Shown piece after piece: positions 47,464 to 57,831 of a stretch of 64,000 bases of DNA (the stretch's first letter is position 1; the number at the start of each line of letters is the position of its first letter). The position numbers were made by a program, and so were the translations under genes. The DNA lies in contig CP136067.1 in assembly GCA_032622095.1 (NCBI GenBank), positions 135,287,990 to 135,351,989 on the forward strand, read 5' to 3'. This stretch comes from Siphonodentalium dalli. Taxonomy: Eukaryota; Mollusca; Scaphopoda; Gadilida; Siphonodentaliidae. The notes below the pieces were generated by a model that was not told where the DNA came from, did not search any database, and saw nothing but the letters and a program-made list of their open reading frames with translations.

Positions 47464-50205
47464 TAGTCCACTGTCCAGCGCATTTATGAGAAAACAGTGC
47501 CAAACCTCAAACTAAATTACTAATTGCAACACAATGTTTCTGAGCAGGATTATGACTATTAACCAAATATAAACAACATAGGCCCACTAAAAATAAAAAA
47601 GGATCAAGAAAGCGAAATTGGTAAATTTTGTGAAATAAATAAAAATTTGGTAAAACTAAATGACTCAATTTATAGCTTTTCAATGATGTTTATAAAAAAA
47701 CTTTATTTCACATGTCTTTCCATTCGATTCATATATCTTTTTGTTGAGTACACAATCGTGATTACATAACAGAAAACATTTTCCAGATACGTTGAGTATT
47801 TTACGAGTTATGTGCCTCCAAAATTGGGAGTTTGTCTAATTTCGGAGCCTCAATTTCCAAGAATTAGCTAAAATCCATATTTTATGGTGTAGTATTTTAA
47901 AAACTAGAGAAAAATGAAGGGATGACTTGCTGTTGTATTAGTTGCCTCAATATATTGTGCACAAAAAATTATTACTTCATGCATCTATGATTGAGAACAA
48001 AATGTGTGTCCCATTCTATGGACTTTGCCATACTTGCCTTGTGACACAGAACTGGTGTGATGAAATAGCATATTTGAGGTCATACAACTCAATAAATTGA
48101 TATCCATATGCCCTGTATTTCTCATAACCTCTTACATGTAAGTGTACTAGGTTAAATACACTGTGCTGGAGTTGCTAAAGATGTGCCAAAATCAACTTTA
48201 CGGCCCTGTGAATCCTTAGTATTGACTCTTTTCCAAAAGATGCCATTTTGGACTGTTTTGGGGTGTTTTTGTCCATTTTTAATGTTTTTCTGGCACAAAT
48301 AGTAAATATAAACAATGAATACAATTACCGTAGTGTTCAATGTGTAAAATCATTTGAATGTTCCTCCTAAAACACTTAGTGTTGGAAAAATAGGATTACA
48401 CTGGTTATGCTAATTCAACATTGAACAGTCACTGGATTTCACATGTTTTTCAAGAAACTTACTCCATATTTGAACATTGATAATGGGGTAGGTGAAATCA
48501 GTGCAAATCACAAAAGGCTATGATCTTGCCGCCATATTCTAGTCATTGGAGACAAAGGGTTGTTTTATTCCATTTTGTGTAGATTATTCTTGCATAATAA
48601 AAAGTTTAGTACCGGTAGTTTAGTGGAGGTTTATTTAGAACTTTATGAGCTTGTTATATAGAACAACCCGGAAATAATTCACCATTTCGTCATCAAGTTG
48701 CAACAAAAAGGATCGTAGCTCTAAATATGAACATCAAAACAGGAAGCAGTATACTCTGCATCAAATAATAATGATTGTAGGAGCTGGTGATAATAAAGTT
48801 TTATGCATCAAGGTCCATGTTTTCTGAGATTTTGTCAATATGGCTCCCCTACCCCATTTATATTCAGATATTCAAATTTGGCATCAGTTTCCAAAAAAAT
48901 TTGTGAAATTCAGTGACATTCATTGGCATATCCAATATAATTAAGGCTATTATATCGACACTGAAGTGTTTTAGGAGGAAAGTTCAAATGATTGTACACA
49001 TTAAACACACATTGTTTTCACAATTTTCACAAAAACCTTTAAAAATGGACAAAAACACCCAAAATGGCATTTTTTATAAAAGAGTCAATTCTCAAGATTC
49101 AAAGGGCCATAATTTTATTTTCTGGAATTTCCTTCACAGTGTGTTTAACCATGTATACTTAAGTGATTATGAGAAATAAAGGGAAAATGGATATATATTT
49201 ATTAAGTTGTATGACCTCAAATATGCTATTTCATCACGCTGGTCTGGACGACAGGCAAATTTGGCTGTCCATACAATGGTGGAACACACATTTTGTTTAA
49301 GAATATTTTTGTCCTCTCAATCATAGATGCATAAAGAGAACATATTTTGTGTACAACCTAGAGAGGAAATGACTAAAACAACAAGAAATTCCTTCATTTT
49401 TCTTTAGTTTTTAAAATACAAGACCATAAAAAAAGGATTTTAACTAATTTTGAGAAATTGAGGTTCCGAAATTAGATAAACTCCAAATTTGGAGGCACAT
49501 AACTAAAAAAATACTCAACGTATCTGGGAAAGATTTTCTGTTCCGTAATCAGGGTTGTGTACTCTACAAATTGGATATATAAATGGAAGGCATTGTGAAA
49601 TATAGTTTTTTATAAACATTCTTGAAAAGCCATAAGTTTAGTATTTTTTAATATCAAATTTTGACAAATTTATTTTACAAAATTCATCAATTTCGCATTT
49701 CTTGATTCTTTTTGATTTTTAGTATGTTGTTTGTGATTGGTTAACCCTTTACCCAAAAAACCGGCCAAATAAAGCTTCAACAGCCTAAAATATCTTCAGT
49801 CTGTCTCAATAGAACCATACAAATATGGATATCATTGGAACCGGCTCCTTGACCACATTGTGATAGTTACAGTTATGCCCTGTGCCAATGCATTCTCTTA
49901 TATATGCGAGTCGACCATAGGTCGCCTCGCATATATAAGAGAATGCATTGGCCTAAAAAAAATCTTTTTTTAACACTTTTTACCATTTTTTCTTACATTC
50001 TTTAACAATTTTATAATTTTTAATGTGTTAAGCCAATGCATTCTCTTATATATGCGAGGCGACCTATGGTCGACTCGCATATATAAGAGAATGCATTGGC
50101 ACAGGGCCCTTCTGTTGGGTAAAGGGTTAAAGCACTTATTCCCATGAGAAACTTTGTGTTGCAATTAGTTTGAGGTGAAACCATAAATGCACTGGACTAT
50201 AACGC
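47464..50205. repeat. 2.7 kb inverted repeat (palindrome)
   Basis: 47464-48495 and 48860-50205 are inverted copies at roughly 80 percent identity, with a ~360 base spacer. Paired landmarks: CTCAAACTAA...TTGCAACACAA (47508) with TTGTGTTGCAATTAGTTTGAG (50153); GTGCCTCCAAAATTGGGAGTTTG (47811) with its partner at 49475; GCCATTTTGGACTGTTTTGG (48242) with its partner at 49050. The right arm is 386 bases longer because of the TTAA element at 49741. No coding frame. Confidence 0.85.
49741..50130. mobile_element. TTAA-flanked palindromic MITE inserted in the palindrome
   Basis: TTAA at 49741-49744 and 50127-50130. Termini CCCTTTACCCAA and complement TTGGGTAAAGGG. Each half holds a 69 bp hairpin (49884-49952; 50032-50100) identical in plan to those at 15964 and 16251. 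The opposite arm of the host palindrome shows the uninterrupted site at 47559-47562 (CTATTAACC), so insertion with TTAA duplication can be read directly. Confidence 0.9.
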
Positions 50206-50495
50206 ACATGTACCAGTCTCCACATTGCTGGCCACGGCACAACTGTCTGTCATCGTTTGTCATTCGTCTTCAATGTGGTTGTTCTCTTTCCTATTTTCAA
50301 GACTCCTTGTCAGCTGACAAGTCTGAATGAACATCCACTTACACAAAGTCTTATGGCTGGGACCATATTTCACCACAGCACAACAAATGATTATTACCAC
50401 TTTAGAGCGCGTTCTCTTGTAGATTTATAGTAAGTCAGTATTTTACCCGCACGATATTAAGATTCCATAATTTTGAGGCGAATTTGAGCGTAAGC

Positions 50496-50528
50496 GGGTG
50501 TTAATGAGGCTTTGTTCCATTAACACCC
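50496..50528. repeat. 11 bp stem hairpin
   Basis: GGGTGTTAATG (50496-50506) pairs with CATTAACACCC (50518-50528). Confidence 0.8.
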
Positions 50529-50603
50529 ACTTCCGGTAAAGTCACCGATCACGTGATCACATGAGGACAGAGTGGTAATAATAGTAATAACATGATTTTG
50601 TCT

Positions 50604-50743
50604 GGCGTCATGGTTTATTAACGGCCCTCCAGAATTATTAACAGCCCTCGGGCCTATTAGTGGCCCTTGGCTGCATCTCGGGCCTCTAATAGGCCCTTGG
50701 GCTGTTAATCATTCTTGTCGGCCTGTCAATAAACCATGACGCC
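50604..50743. repeat. 140 bp palindrome
   Basis: GGCGTCATGGTTTATT (50604-50619) is the exact complement of 50728-50743, and the match continues inward through TTAACGGCCC / GGGCTGTTAA and TCGGGCCTATTAG / CTAATAGGCCC with mismatches. The theme 'GGCC...ATTA' recurs in the palindrome at 54029. Confidence 0.8.
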
Positions 50744-51138
50744 TTAAAAAAAGACCATTTTTGTGAGTCATCTTTTATAACCCAATATACATGTACTACT
50801 AGTACTAGTAGGCCTTGATCCAAATCTGGGCCACATTGGGCCCATGGTTGAAAAGTTAATAAATGCGCCAAAAACATGACCGAGTTATACACACACACCC
50901 TCACACACACAAAGATACACTTACAGATGGCAGGTTTTTATATACCGGTATATAGATTAGATCATTTCTGTTGAGTATAATAAGAGATGGCCCCATATAT
51001 GGCTGGATTTAGGTACAGTCTCCCTTTAAATAGATTGTTATATATCATTTTCAACATAGCAATCAACATCATGACCAAAGCTATTTGTACTTTACATAAT
51101 TTCATTCTAAAATAATTTATCTGCCCTTGTCATTTCAG
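50744..51138. other. No gene; ends in splice acceptor
   Basis: CA-rich run near 50890-50912. The final pyrimidine-rich CCCTTGTCATTTCAG (51124-51138) is a strong acceptor. Confidence 0.3.
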
Positions 51139-51209
51139 AATGGTGTATATACATGTGGTCAGAGGTCTATGTACAGAATTAGAAGTTTTGGAACTGCTAG
51201 ATGTGACTT
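51139..51209 (+). CDS. Exon candidate 2 of a possible spliced gene
   Basis: Both splice sites are near consensus: TTGTCATTTCAG before and GTAAGTGATT after. Of 71 bases, frame 0 is open (NGVYTCGQRSMYRIRSFGTA then RCD plus two bases, phase 2) and frame 1 is open too (MVYIHVVRGLCTELEVLELL). Frame 0 joins in phase to 46972-47030 and to 53573. Short length and two open frames keep confidence low. Protein not recognised. Confidence 0.35.
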
Positions 51210-52199
51210 GTAAGTGATTATTTATAGTTTCAATGACAATTAAAGAAGACATTCCTGCAAACATTGGTGGATTTTTATTAATTTCTGCCGGCCAGGAATG
51301 GGCATATTGAATGGAATGATTATCCCAGACAAAGAAAATTATGAAATAAATATAGTTTGTTAGTGTTTTATTGAATGGTATGGCCCTGCAGTCATTATTT
51401 GAAGCGGTTCACACTTGAATGTGCTCCAATGGGCCACAGCGCCATACTCTTCAATAAAACACACTCAAACTACATTCATTTCTTATATTCATAAATAATT
51501 TTTCTGAAATTAGGATCAGGGAACGATCCAGGGCTGTTTTGAAACCTGTTACAGGTGAGGGCGCCAGAACTCTGGAAGGCCAAATGTCCCGAAATTCCTC
51601 AGAGCTCGATTTAACTGAATTTGTATCACGACTTGCAATGCAATTTCCAATTTCTGCTAACCAATTTAAAATAAAAAAATAGTATTGGTAGGGAATGCTA
51701 TACAAAAACTACCCAGTATAACTATAACAAATTAAAAAATTAAATTGACCCTGGGGTGTCCCAAAAATATATATGGATTCTTGACTGGTTTGGATATAAT
51801 TAATACCATGCAGCAATGTGAGTTAGCCCAATATGCCACCTGTGAATTATCAATCGATTAGTCTGTGGCCATATTCTTAAAGGCATGCACGCCTGTTCTA
51901 ATAATTTTAGTCATCTAGGTCAAGAAGATGTGACATTGGTTCATGTTATTGTTTGTATTGGGTTATAAAATTCATGACCCATTTGGCAGTTGACAAATCA
52001 CCAAAATCATAGAAGAAAACTGCATTTTAAGCAATGGTTTAATGACAAAATTTTACCAAAATATTTCTGTGGAAACTTGTTAAAGAAATGAACATACATA
52101 TCAATCAAACAAGATATTCCACTATTTTTGCAGCTAAAACACGCAGTTTTAGAATAAACTTGACATCAAGCACCCTTCAATAGTTGAATAGATTATTTT
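51210..52199. other. No feature seen
   Basis: AT-rich. A minus-strand 84-codon frame at 51451-51705 has no motif. Confidence 0.25.
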
Positions 52200-53080
52200 C
52201 ACTTTTTATACTCCCGTTTTTAAAATTGGGACATGTTATGTTATTGGTTCATCCCTGCGTCCGTTCGCTTTTGGTTTCTGGATAATATATTTTTCTACGG
52301 CTTAGCGTTGCTGTTAAAACTGTTTTCAATGGTATCACACATTTATGAATGAAAAATACAGCAAAAAATATTATACAGTTCTTCACAGCAGCAATTTTGA
52401 TGAAAGAAGTTTTTAACACTCATAAGTTATCAGGTGGGTGCATTTTAGACTTCTGAGTTAAGACATGTGCGACCCATAACAATATATTACAATTAATGAA
52501 ATGCATAAATATGATTGATGAAAGTTAATGTTTTTTTTTCCTTTTTGGATGGAATTCTTACTGTACCCAGAACATATCTTCTGCTTTTATTTTCACTCCA
52601 TAGTATTTGCTACTAGCAAAAGTAACATTCAGATTGTTTAAAAAAATGTTGACTTTAGTGCTATAATGATTACAGTCCACAAACTCCACATACTCATCAT
52701 AGCAGGAGGGACGGGAGCATATATTAAAACCCATCTCCTGTGAAGCACTACATTTTTTCTGGTAAAGTTTGGGTAATTATATACCAATACACAAACAAGA
52801 TTTCCATTTGTTTCCTGGTAAAGTGTACATAAATGTCTGTGAACACTTTAGCTTATTATCTCCTGAAATTTCTTTTCGGGGACTATAGAAATCAGAAGTC
52901 CGTCCGTCTGTCCCAGATGATTTCTGGATTATCACTTTATATATAGTTTTAGTTATCTGATAGTTTTAAAATTTCCTATGTGGATAACTCACATGAAAAT
53001 ACAGCTTAAGTTCGAATTTGGGTTTGGTCCACCCATTTTAGCCAGAGTTATGGTCCTTGTCAATTTAGAATTTGCCCATT
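52200..53080. repeat. Dispersed 'CCAGAGTTATGG' repeat family
   Basis: 52205-52290 has the ACATGTTATGTTATTGGTTC and GTCCGTTCGCTTTT lead also found at 61800-61865. 52890-53070 has a CCGTCCGTCTGTCCCAGATG lead, then TTTGGGTTTGGTCCACCCAT and CCAGAGTTATGGTCCTTG. Relatives lie at 53820-53945, 56340-56960 and 61800-62165. Confidence 0.6.
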
Positions 53081-53120
53081 ATTTTGGTTTCCATGTGATA
53101 AATTTAGTTTCAGAATCAGA

Positions 53121-53141
53121 TAATAATAATAATAATAATAG
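53121..53141. repeat. (AAT)7 microsatellite
   Basis: Seven ATA/AAT units. Confidence 0.9.
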
Positions 53142-53572
53142 TATGATACAAAAAGTTTAAAGTGATGAGAAACACTCCTGTATGGTAATCAAATAGAAAT
53201 GGAGAATACTCTTGTTCAAAGTAGTAATTTTTTACAAATAGTATATCCAAATTGACAACACACACTGTCATTCTAAAAGATGAATAAAATGCAGTGACTC
53301 TCGATGGCAAAATCATTTTTGTTAGTTTTAATATAGCAGATAGATGTGTCCCGAATCGAGTAGAAAATATTTACAATTGAGTGTAGTTCAGACGATGTTT
53401 TCTATGGAGTGGTATGGTTGATTAGCTTCAAAAATTTGGCGATGTTAGTAGAATGTTACATTCATCCAGTTGTCATAGTAGCTGAATACTAACTAATCAG
53501 TTTCACGCACCCGAACAAGTACATAAATGTTTCTTTCAAGAAAACATGAGAATTGACAGGTGTCATTTTCAG

Positions 53573-53613
53573 GTCATCTTCCTGCCACCACTATCCAATT
53601 ATTGGTATTGATG
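53573..53613 (+). CDS. Exon candidate 3 of a possible spliced gene
   Basis: A strong acceptor (GTGTCATTTTCAG ends 53572) and donor-like G/GTATGA (53614). In phase 2 it reads SSSCHHYPIIGID and ends in phase 1, consistent with the preceding candidate. Continuing in phase, an acceptor at 54496 (TTTTTTAATCTTTCAG) would give nine more codons and TAA at 54526-54528. At 41 bases the evidence is thin. Confidence 0.18.
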
Positions 53614-53633
53614 GTATGACATTTTATCTGATT

Positions 53634-53820
53634 GCCCTAAGTAATCGACCCCTTAACCACAGCAGAATTATGGGTAACTTTTCAGGATTTAGTCGGAAAT
53701 ATGGCTTGTTGCCACTCATCCCGAGAGCTTTCCGATGAATGGCAACAAGTCATATTTCCGACTAAATCCTGAAAAGTTACCCATAATTCTGCTGTGTTTA
53801 AGGAGTCGATTACTTAGGGC
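53634..53820. mobile_element. 187 bp near-perfect hairpin element
   Basis: Arms of about 87 bp starting GCCCTAAGTAATCGAC and ending GTCGATTACTTAGGGC differ at only a few positions, around a 13-base centre. ATT precedes and follows it (53631-53633, 53821-53823), a possible 3-base target duplication. High arm identity suggests recent origin. Confidence 0.8.
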
Positions 53821-54028
53821 ATTACTGTATATCGATAACTCATGAATATACAGGTCAAGTTCAAATTTTGGTTCCGTCCGCCTTTTTTTACCAGAGTTAT
53901 GGTCCTTATTGGCTTATAATTTGACTATTATTTTGGTTTCTGAGGGAGAGCTTAGCTATAGTTATCTCACCGGTGGGAAAACAGTTTTATCATCTCTCCC
54001 GGTTGGTATAATTTTTTTTCCATAAACA

Positions 54029-54107
54029 AGTTATGAGGCGTCGGTCTGTCGTATTAGCCCCCGGCCTGTGGCCTCAGGCCAATACGACAGATGTCGGCCT
54101 CATAACT
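54029..54107. repeat. 79 bp palindrome
   Basis: AGTTATGAGGC (54029-54039) is complemented by GCCTCATAACT (54097-54107); inward GTCTGTCGTATTAG pairs with CAATACGACAGATG and the centre is GGCCTGTGGCCTCAGGCC. Confidence 0.8.
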
Positions 54108-54970
54108 CGGCCAATATGGAAACAACCTATAGATAACTTATATTATTAACTTCTTCACTGCTGACTGATATTGTGTGCAAAGCCATTGACATTATAGTCC
54201 AATAATGTACTTCGAAAAATATAACGGGAATATCGAAAAACATTAACACTGACTCTGTGAAATGGCTTTTCTCATTCACAATCCTGGAAGATTATACACG
54301 TTATCAAACTATAAGATACAATTGTTCCCATGTAATATGTCTCTTAGTTGATGCTATTAATAATGAGCAACCCCATGTATGCTGTAGTAGGTTCGTACTC
54401 ACGTATGGCACACTGTGTGACATTTTAACATCCATACCGAGTACTGACATATTAGCAGCCAAAAGGTTAATAGATTGGATTTTTTTAATCTTTCAGTTAT
54501 TCCGAATATCACATCATTCACATGTTAACTTGGACTATATAGTATTATCAAATGAGTCAGAGTGACAGAAAGAAAGGAACAGATAGCAACTCTCTTACAA
54601 GTGCGTATAATCTAATTGAATAATTCAGCACTAGTAGTGTATTGTATACTAGTACATAGACAGAACACAAAGTGCATCTTAAGGGGGAGACGCACGCTTT
54701 TCATAAATCCAGTCAAAATGGCAAAATCTTCATCTTTATTGTATGTAGAATCTGAGCACAAGGGATTATAATACATTTGAGAGGTTGAAAATATTATTTT
54801 AGTTTTTCCCCTTTCGGTACCAAGAACTGTTAGAATAATTCATGAACCCATGACCCACAACTCATCTCAGCCCAATTGTTCATTGAACAACAGACATGGC
54901 ATGAAAATTTTGATAATTATTTATGGGTAGTTGCCTTTCTTAATGAAAATAATCATTAAATAAAGAATAA
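54108..54970. other. Unassigned; 102-codon plus frame
   Basis: 54257-54565 (+) is open for 102 codons with several Cys, but contains the acceptor described for exon candidate 3 and has no recognisable domain. The rest is AT-rich. Confidence 0.2.
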
Positions 54971-55579
54971 TTATACCCCCCCCCCCCCCCCCCCCCCACA
55001 ACGAAAACGAAGTTGTGGGGGTATACTGTAATTAGCTTGTCCGTCGTCCGTCCATCGTGCGTGGACATAAATTTGTCCAGAGTTTTTCTCAGTCGTTTTT
55101 TGTATCATTTTCCATGAAACTTGGCACAGACATCAACCACCATGGGAACCTTATTAGCACCTGCTATTATGACTTCTGGTGGAGTTATCCCCCTTTTTCG
55201 ACTTAGAAATTATTGCAAAGTTTATAATTTGGTACGAGCTTTTATTCCTATATCTTTAGGTAAATTTTTTTTTAACTTGGCACAGAAATTGAGTACCATA
55301 GGAACCTGTGCACCTAGGATTATGACATCTGTCTCACTTTTTTTGGTGGAGTTATTCCCCTTTTTCGACTTGGAACATTTCGCAACATTATTCCTACCTT
55401 TTTCGGTCAATAGGTTTAGGATTAGGGTTAGGGGTTAGGGTTATGCACCTGCAATGGGAATCTGTTATTTTATTATTTTAACTAAATGTTTACTGACATT
55501 TGAAACATCTTAGTGTTTTAAAAACACGGGGGGTATCCCTAGACGTACATTAGTCCCATTGGGACAGTCACATCTCTAG
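54971..55579 (+). mobile_element. Short Helitron-like element, copy 1
   Basis: The 5' end is TTATACCCC (C22 at 54976-54997) with a hairpin closing at GGGGGTATACTG. The 3' end has a hairpin GTCCCATTGGGAC (55553-55565), ten bases, then CTAG (55576-55579) before T. The core holds units with GAAACTTGGCACAGACATCA, GGAGTTATCCCC and TTTTTCGACTTAGAAA, and a TTAGGG-like stretch (55415-55442). Hairpin-ten bases-CTAG is the Helitron 3' plan; the 5' hairpin is more like Helentron-type relatives. No protein. Confidence 0.65.
55415..55442. repeat. Interstitial telomere-like TTAGGG units
   Basis: Four impure TTAGGG repeats inside the Helitron-like element; a parallel stretch is in the second copy. Confidence 0.8.
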
Positions 55580-56153
55580 TTAAGTCTCCTCTCATGATCT
55601 TGAGATATAATATCACATGAACTGCACTTTTGAAAAAAATCTATTTTACACAGTGTTTTACAGTGAAATTTTAAATATTTTTCATGCCATATGGCACAAA
55701 AGTAAAGTAAATGAGGTTATATTATCAAATTGGTTGATGGTTCTTAAATATTGTCACAATAATCGCTTGTACCAAATTTCACAAAGAAATTCCTAACAGA
55801 TTTCGAGAAAATTGTATACATAGACAGAATCCATTTTTAAATACCAGGAAATTTTGGCAAAACGTGCGTCTGACCCTTAGTCAGGAATCTTTTATCGAAT
55901 GAGTTGCGGATGGTGCATGGATATATTTCACGCTGGAATGTAACTATGCGCTGTTGCAACAAGTTCAATAATAGATTAGAGATTATGATGCAAGTTGTGT
56001 TCTGTATTTATTCTACACAGTTGTGTCAGATAAGTTCAATCCATGACTGTCAACTTTGTTGATAATATAGCTACCTCTATTGTGATTTATGTCTTATGAA
56101 AAATCACCAGAAGTTGATCGTTGACGTAATTTACATCATCTTTCTTGGCGACA
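55580..56153. other. No feature seen
   Basis: AT-rich; no exon or repeat recognised. TGACGTAA near 56123 is a CRE-like half match upstream of the small frame at 56154. Confidence 0.25.
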
Positions 56154-56327
56154 ATGTCAACGAAAATAGTTCCGGCTTATATTCCACTGGAGGTATACGC
56201 TACTATGTATTCAATGGCTGGGATTTCGTTGATTACATATGCCTTATGTCAATGGGTGTGGAATAATTATACTCTAGTAACATTTTATACACCAATGCCA
56301 TATGAAAAAACTGTATTATGTAACTAG
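56154..56327 (+). CDS. Small frame with one hydrophobic segment
   Basis: ATG in the favourable context GCGACAATGTC opens 57 codons to TAA. The peptide starts MSTKIVPAYIPLEVYATMYS, has a hydrophobic span (about residues 19-33, AGISLITYALCQWVW) that could cross a membrane, and ends with a polar tail. It resembles small single-pass proteins in layout only; I cannot name a family. No splice sites are needed. Could be chance in AT-rich DNA. Confidence 0.2.
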   Translation: MSTKIVPAYIPLEVYATMYSMAGISLITYALCQWVWNNYTLVTFYTPMPYEKTVLCN

Positions 56328-56339
56328 TCTATCCATCAA

Positions 56340-57000
56340 TCTGTCTGTCATGCCATCCGACGTCCTTCTGTGAACATTTGGTTTCCGGATGATAACGGTA
56401 GTTCTACTGACTAAATGGTATAGAGGTCCAGCTCGATTTTGGGGTCAGGATTTTTTTTTTAATTTGGGCTTAATTTTTGTTTCCAGGTGATAACTTATAC
56501 ATGTATGTAATATGATATGAACTGAATGGAATGAAATTTATGAAGGTTGACAACCATAAGATATGGGTCGACAAATTAAATCATTTTCACCAGAGTTAGA
56601 TACCTTTTTTTACTTTGAAATTGGGGGGGGGGGGGGTGTTTCCAGATGATGACTTCAGTTAATGTTCACTGAATGGAATGAAATTAGGAACACATTTTTA
56701 GAACCATAACATATATGGGTTAAGATAAATTGTTGTTCAATCCACCCATTTATACCAGAGTTACAGACCTTTATACTCTTGAAATTTGGGTTTTCTTTCT
56801 TTCTGGATGATAACTTCAGATTATGTTGACTGAATGGAACGAAATTTGGTGTGCGGTGTTGAAACTACAAAATACACCAAGTTCACCCATTTCTACTGGA
56901 TCTACAGACTTTTTCATTTTGATAACGGCAGATCTAGTGCTTGATTGATTACTACAAACTTGGAATGTCACTGAATGGGCTCAAGGTATAATCTGTGCTC
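56340..57000. repeat. 'CCAGAGTTA' family, ~165 bp units, with G14
   Basis: Three to four units, each with a GATGATAACTTCAG-like step, ACTGAATGGAATGAAATT and CACCAGAGTTA / TACCAGAGTTAC phrases. G14 lies at 56623-56636. Confidence 0.65.
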
Positions 57001-57050
57001 GATTTATGGATTCGTCCAACAGACGTATGGGCCATTTTTTATTCAATTTT

Positions 57051-57195
57051 AGCTCAGCTTGACAAAGTAAAGTTTGAGCTATTGCTATGGGTTGGTGTCC
57101 ATTGTCCATAGAGATCCGTCAACAATTTCCGTTAGCACACCCTACAGGTCACGTATCTCTCATCCATTCATCACCAAACTTCATATGGGAGCCAT
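57051..57195 (+). mobile_element. Type-2 Helitron-like element, 5' fragment
   Basis: AGCTCAGCTTGACAAAGTAA begins a hairpin closing at GTTTGAGCT (57072-57080), followed by GTCAACAATTTCCGTTAGCA and the type-2 phrase CATCACCAAACTTCATATGG. The rest is lost. Confidence 0.65.
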
Positions 57196-57831
57196 CATTT
57201 TTTTTAGCAGAGTTATTGCCCTTTTTAGACTCAGAAATGTAAGAAATGTTTTCCAAAAAACATAAGTTTGTCCCAGTTTTTGCCTCTTCAATTTATGGTA
57301 AATTGTTTTGAAAATTATTTTATCATTTGTTGACTTTGATATTATTTCCATATGGCTACACATATGTCACCATGTAGTGAAATTTATACTCAGCCCTTCA
57401 CATTATAACGTCTTCATTCTCCGTACCATATACTGACACGGCCATAATGCATAAAAACATTCACATTTTATGTTTAAATACTGGTAAGCACTATATATTA
57501 GTTTTGTTTTGCACCACTGATATATAATGCTCTCTAACATATCTACTTGAAATTGACCTAAGTTGACTTTTGTAGACATGTCAAATAGCATAATTATGTT
57601 GCAATGTTGTCGCCTCGGTGCTAAATGTTCTATATCCATTTTGGTGAGAAAATGAGATGACGGTATTGTTCGATTCGGCATGGTATTTTCTGTCTGAAAA
57701 ACAAACGATATTGAGTATATCATGTACCAGATACGAATAAGAGGCTGTGCAAATATTTTCCATCTCCCAAATTAGTTTTTCTGCCAGTGCTGTATTGTTC
57801 TATCTCTACTGTGAACCAATGAATTGATTTA
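57196..57831. other. No gene seen
   Basis: AT-rich. A 106-codon minus frame at 57403-57723 has no motif or splice support. Confidence 0.25.
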
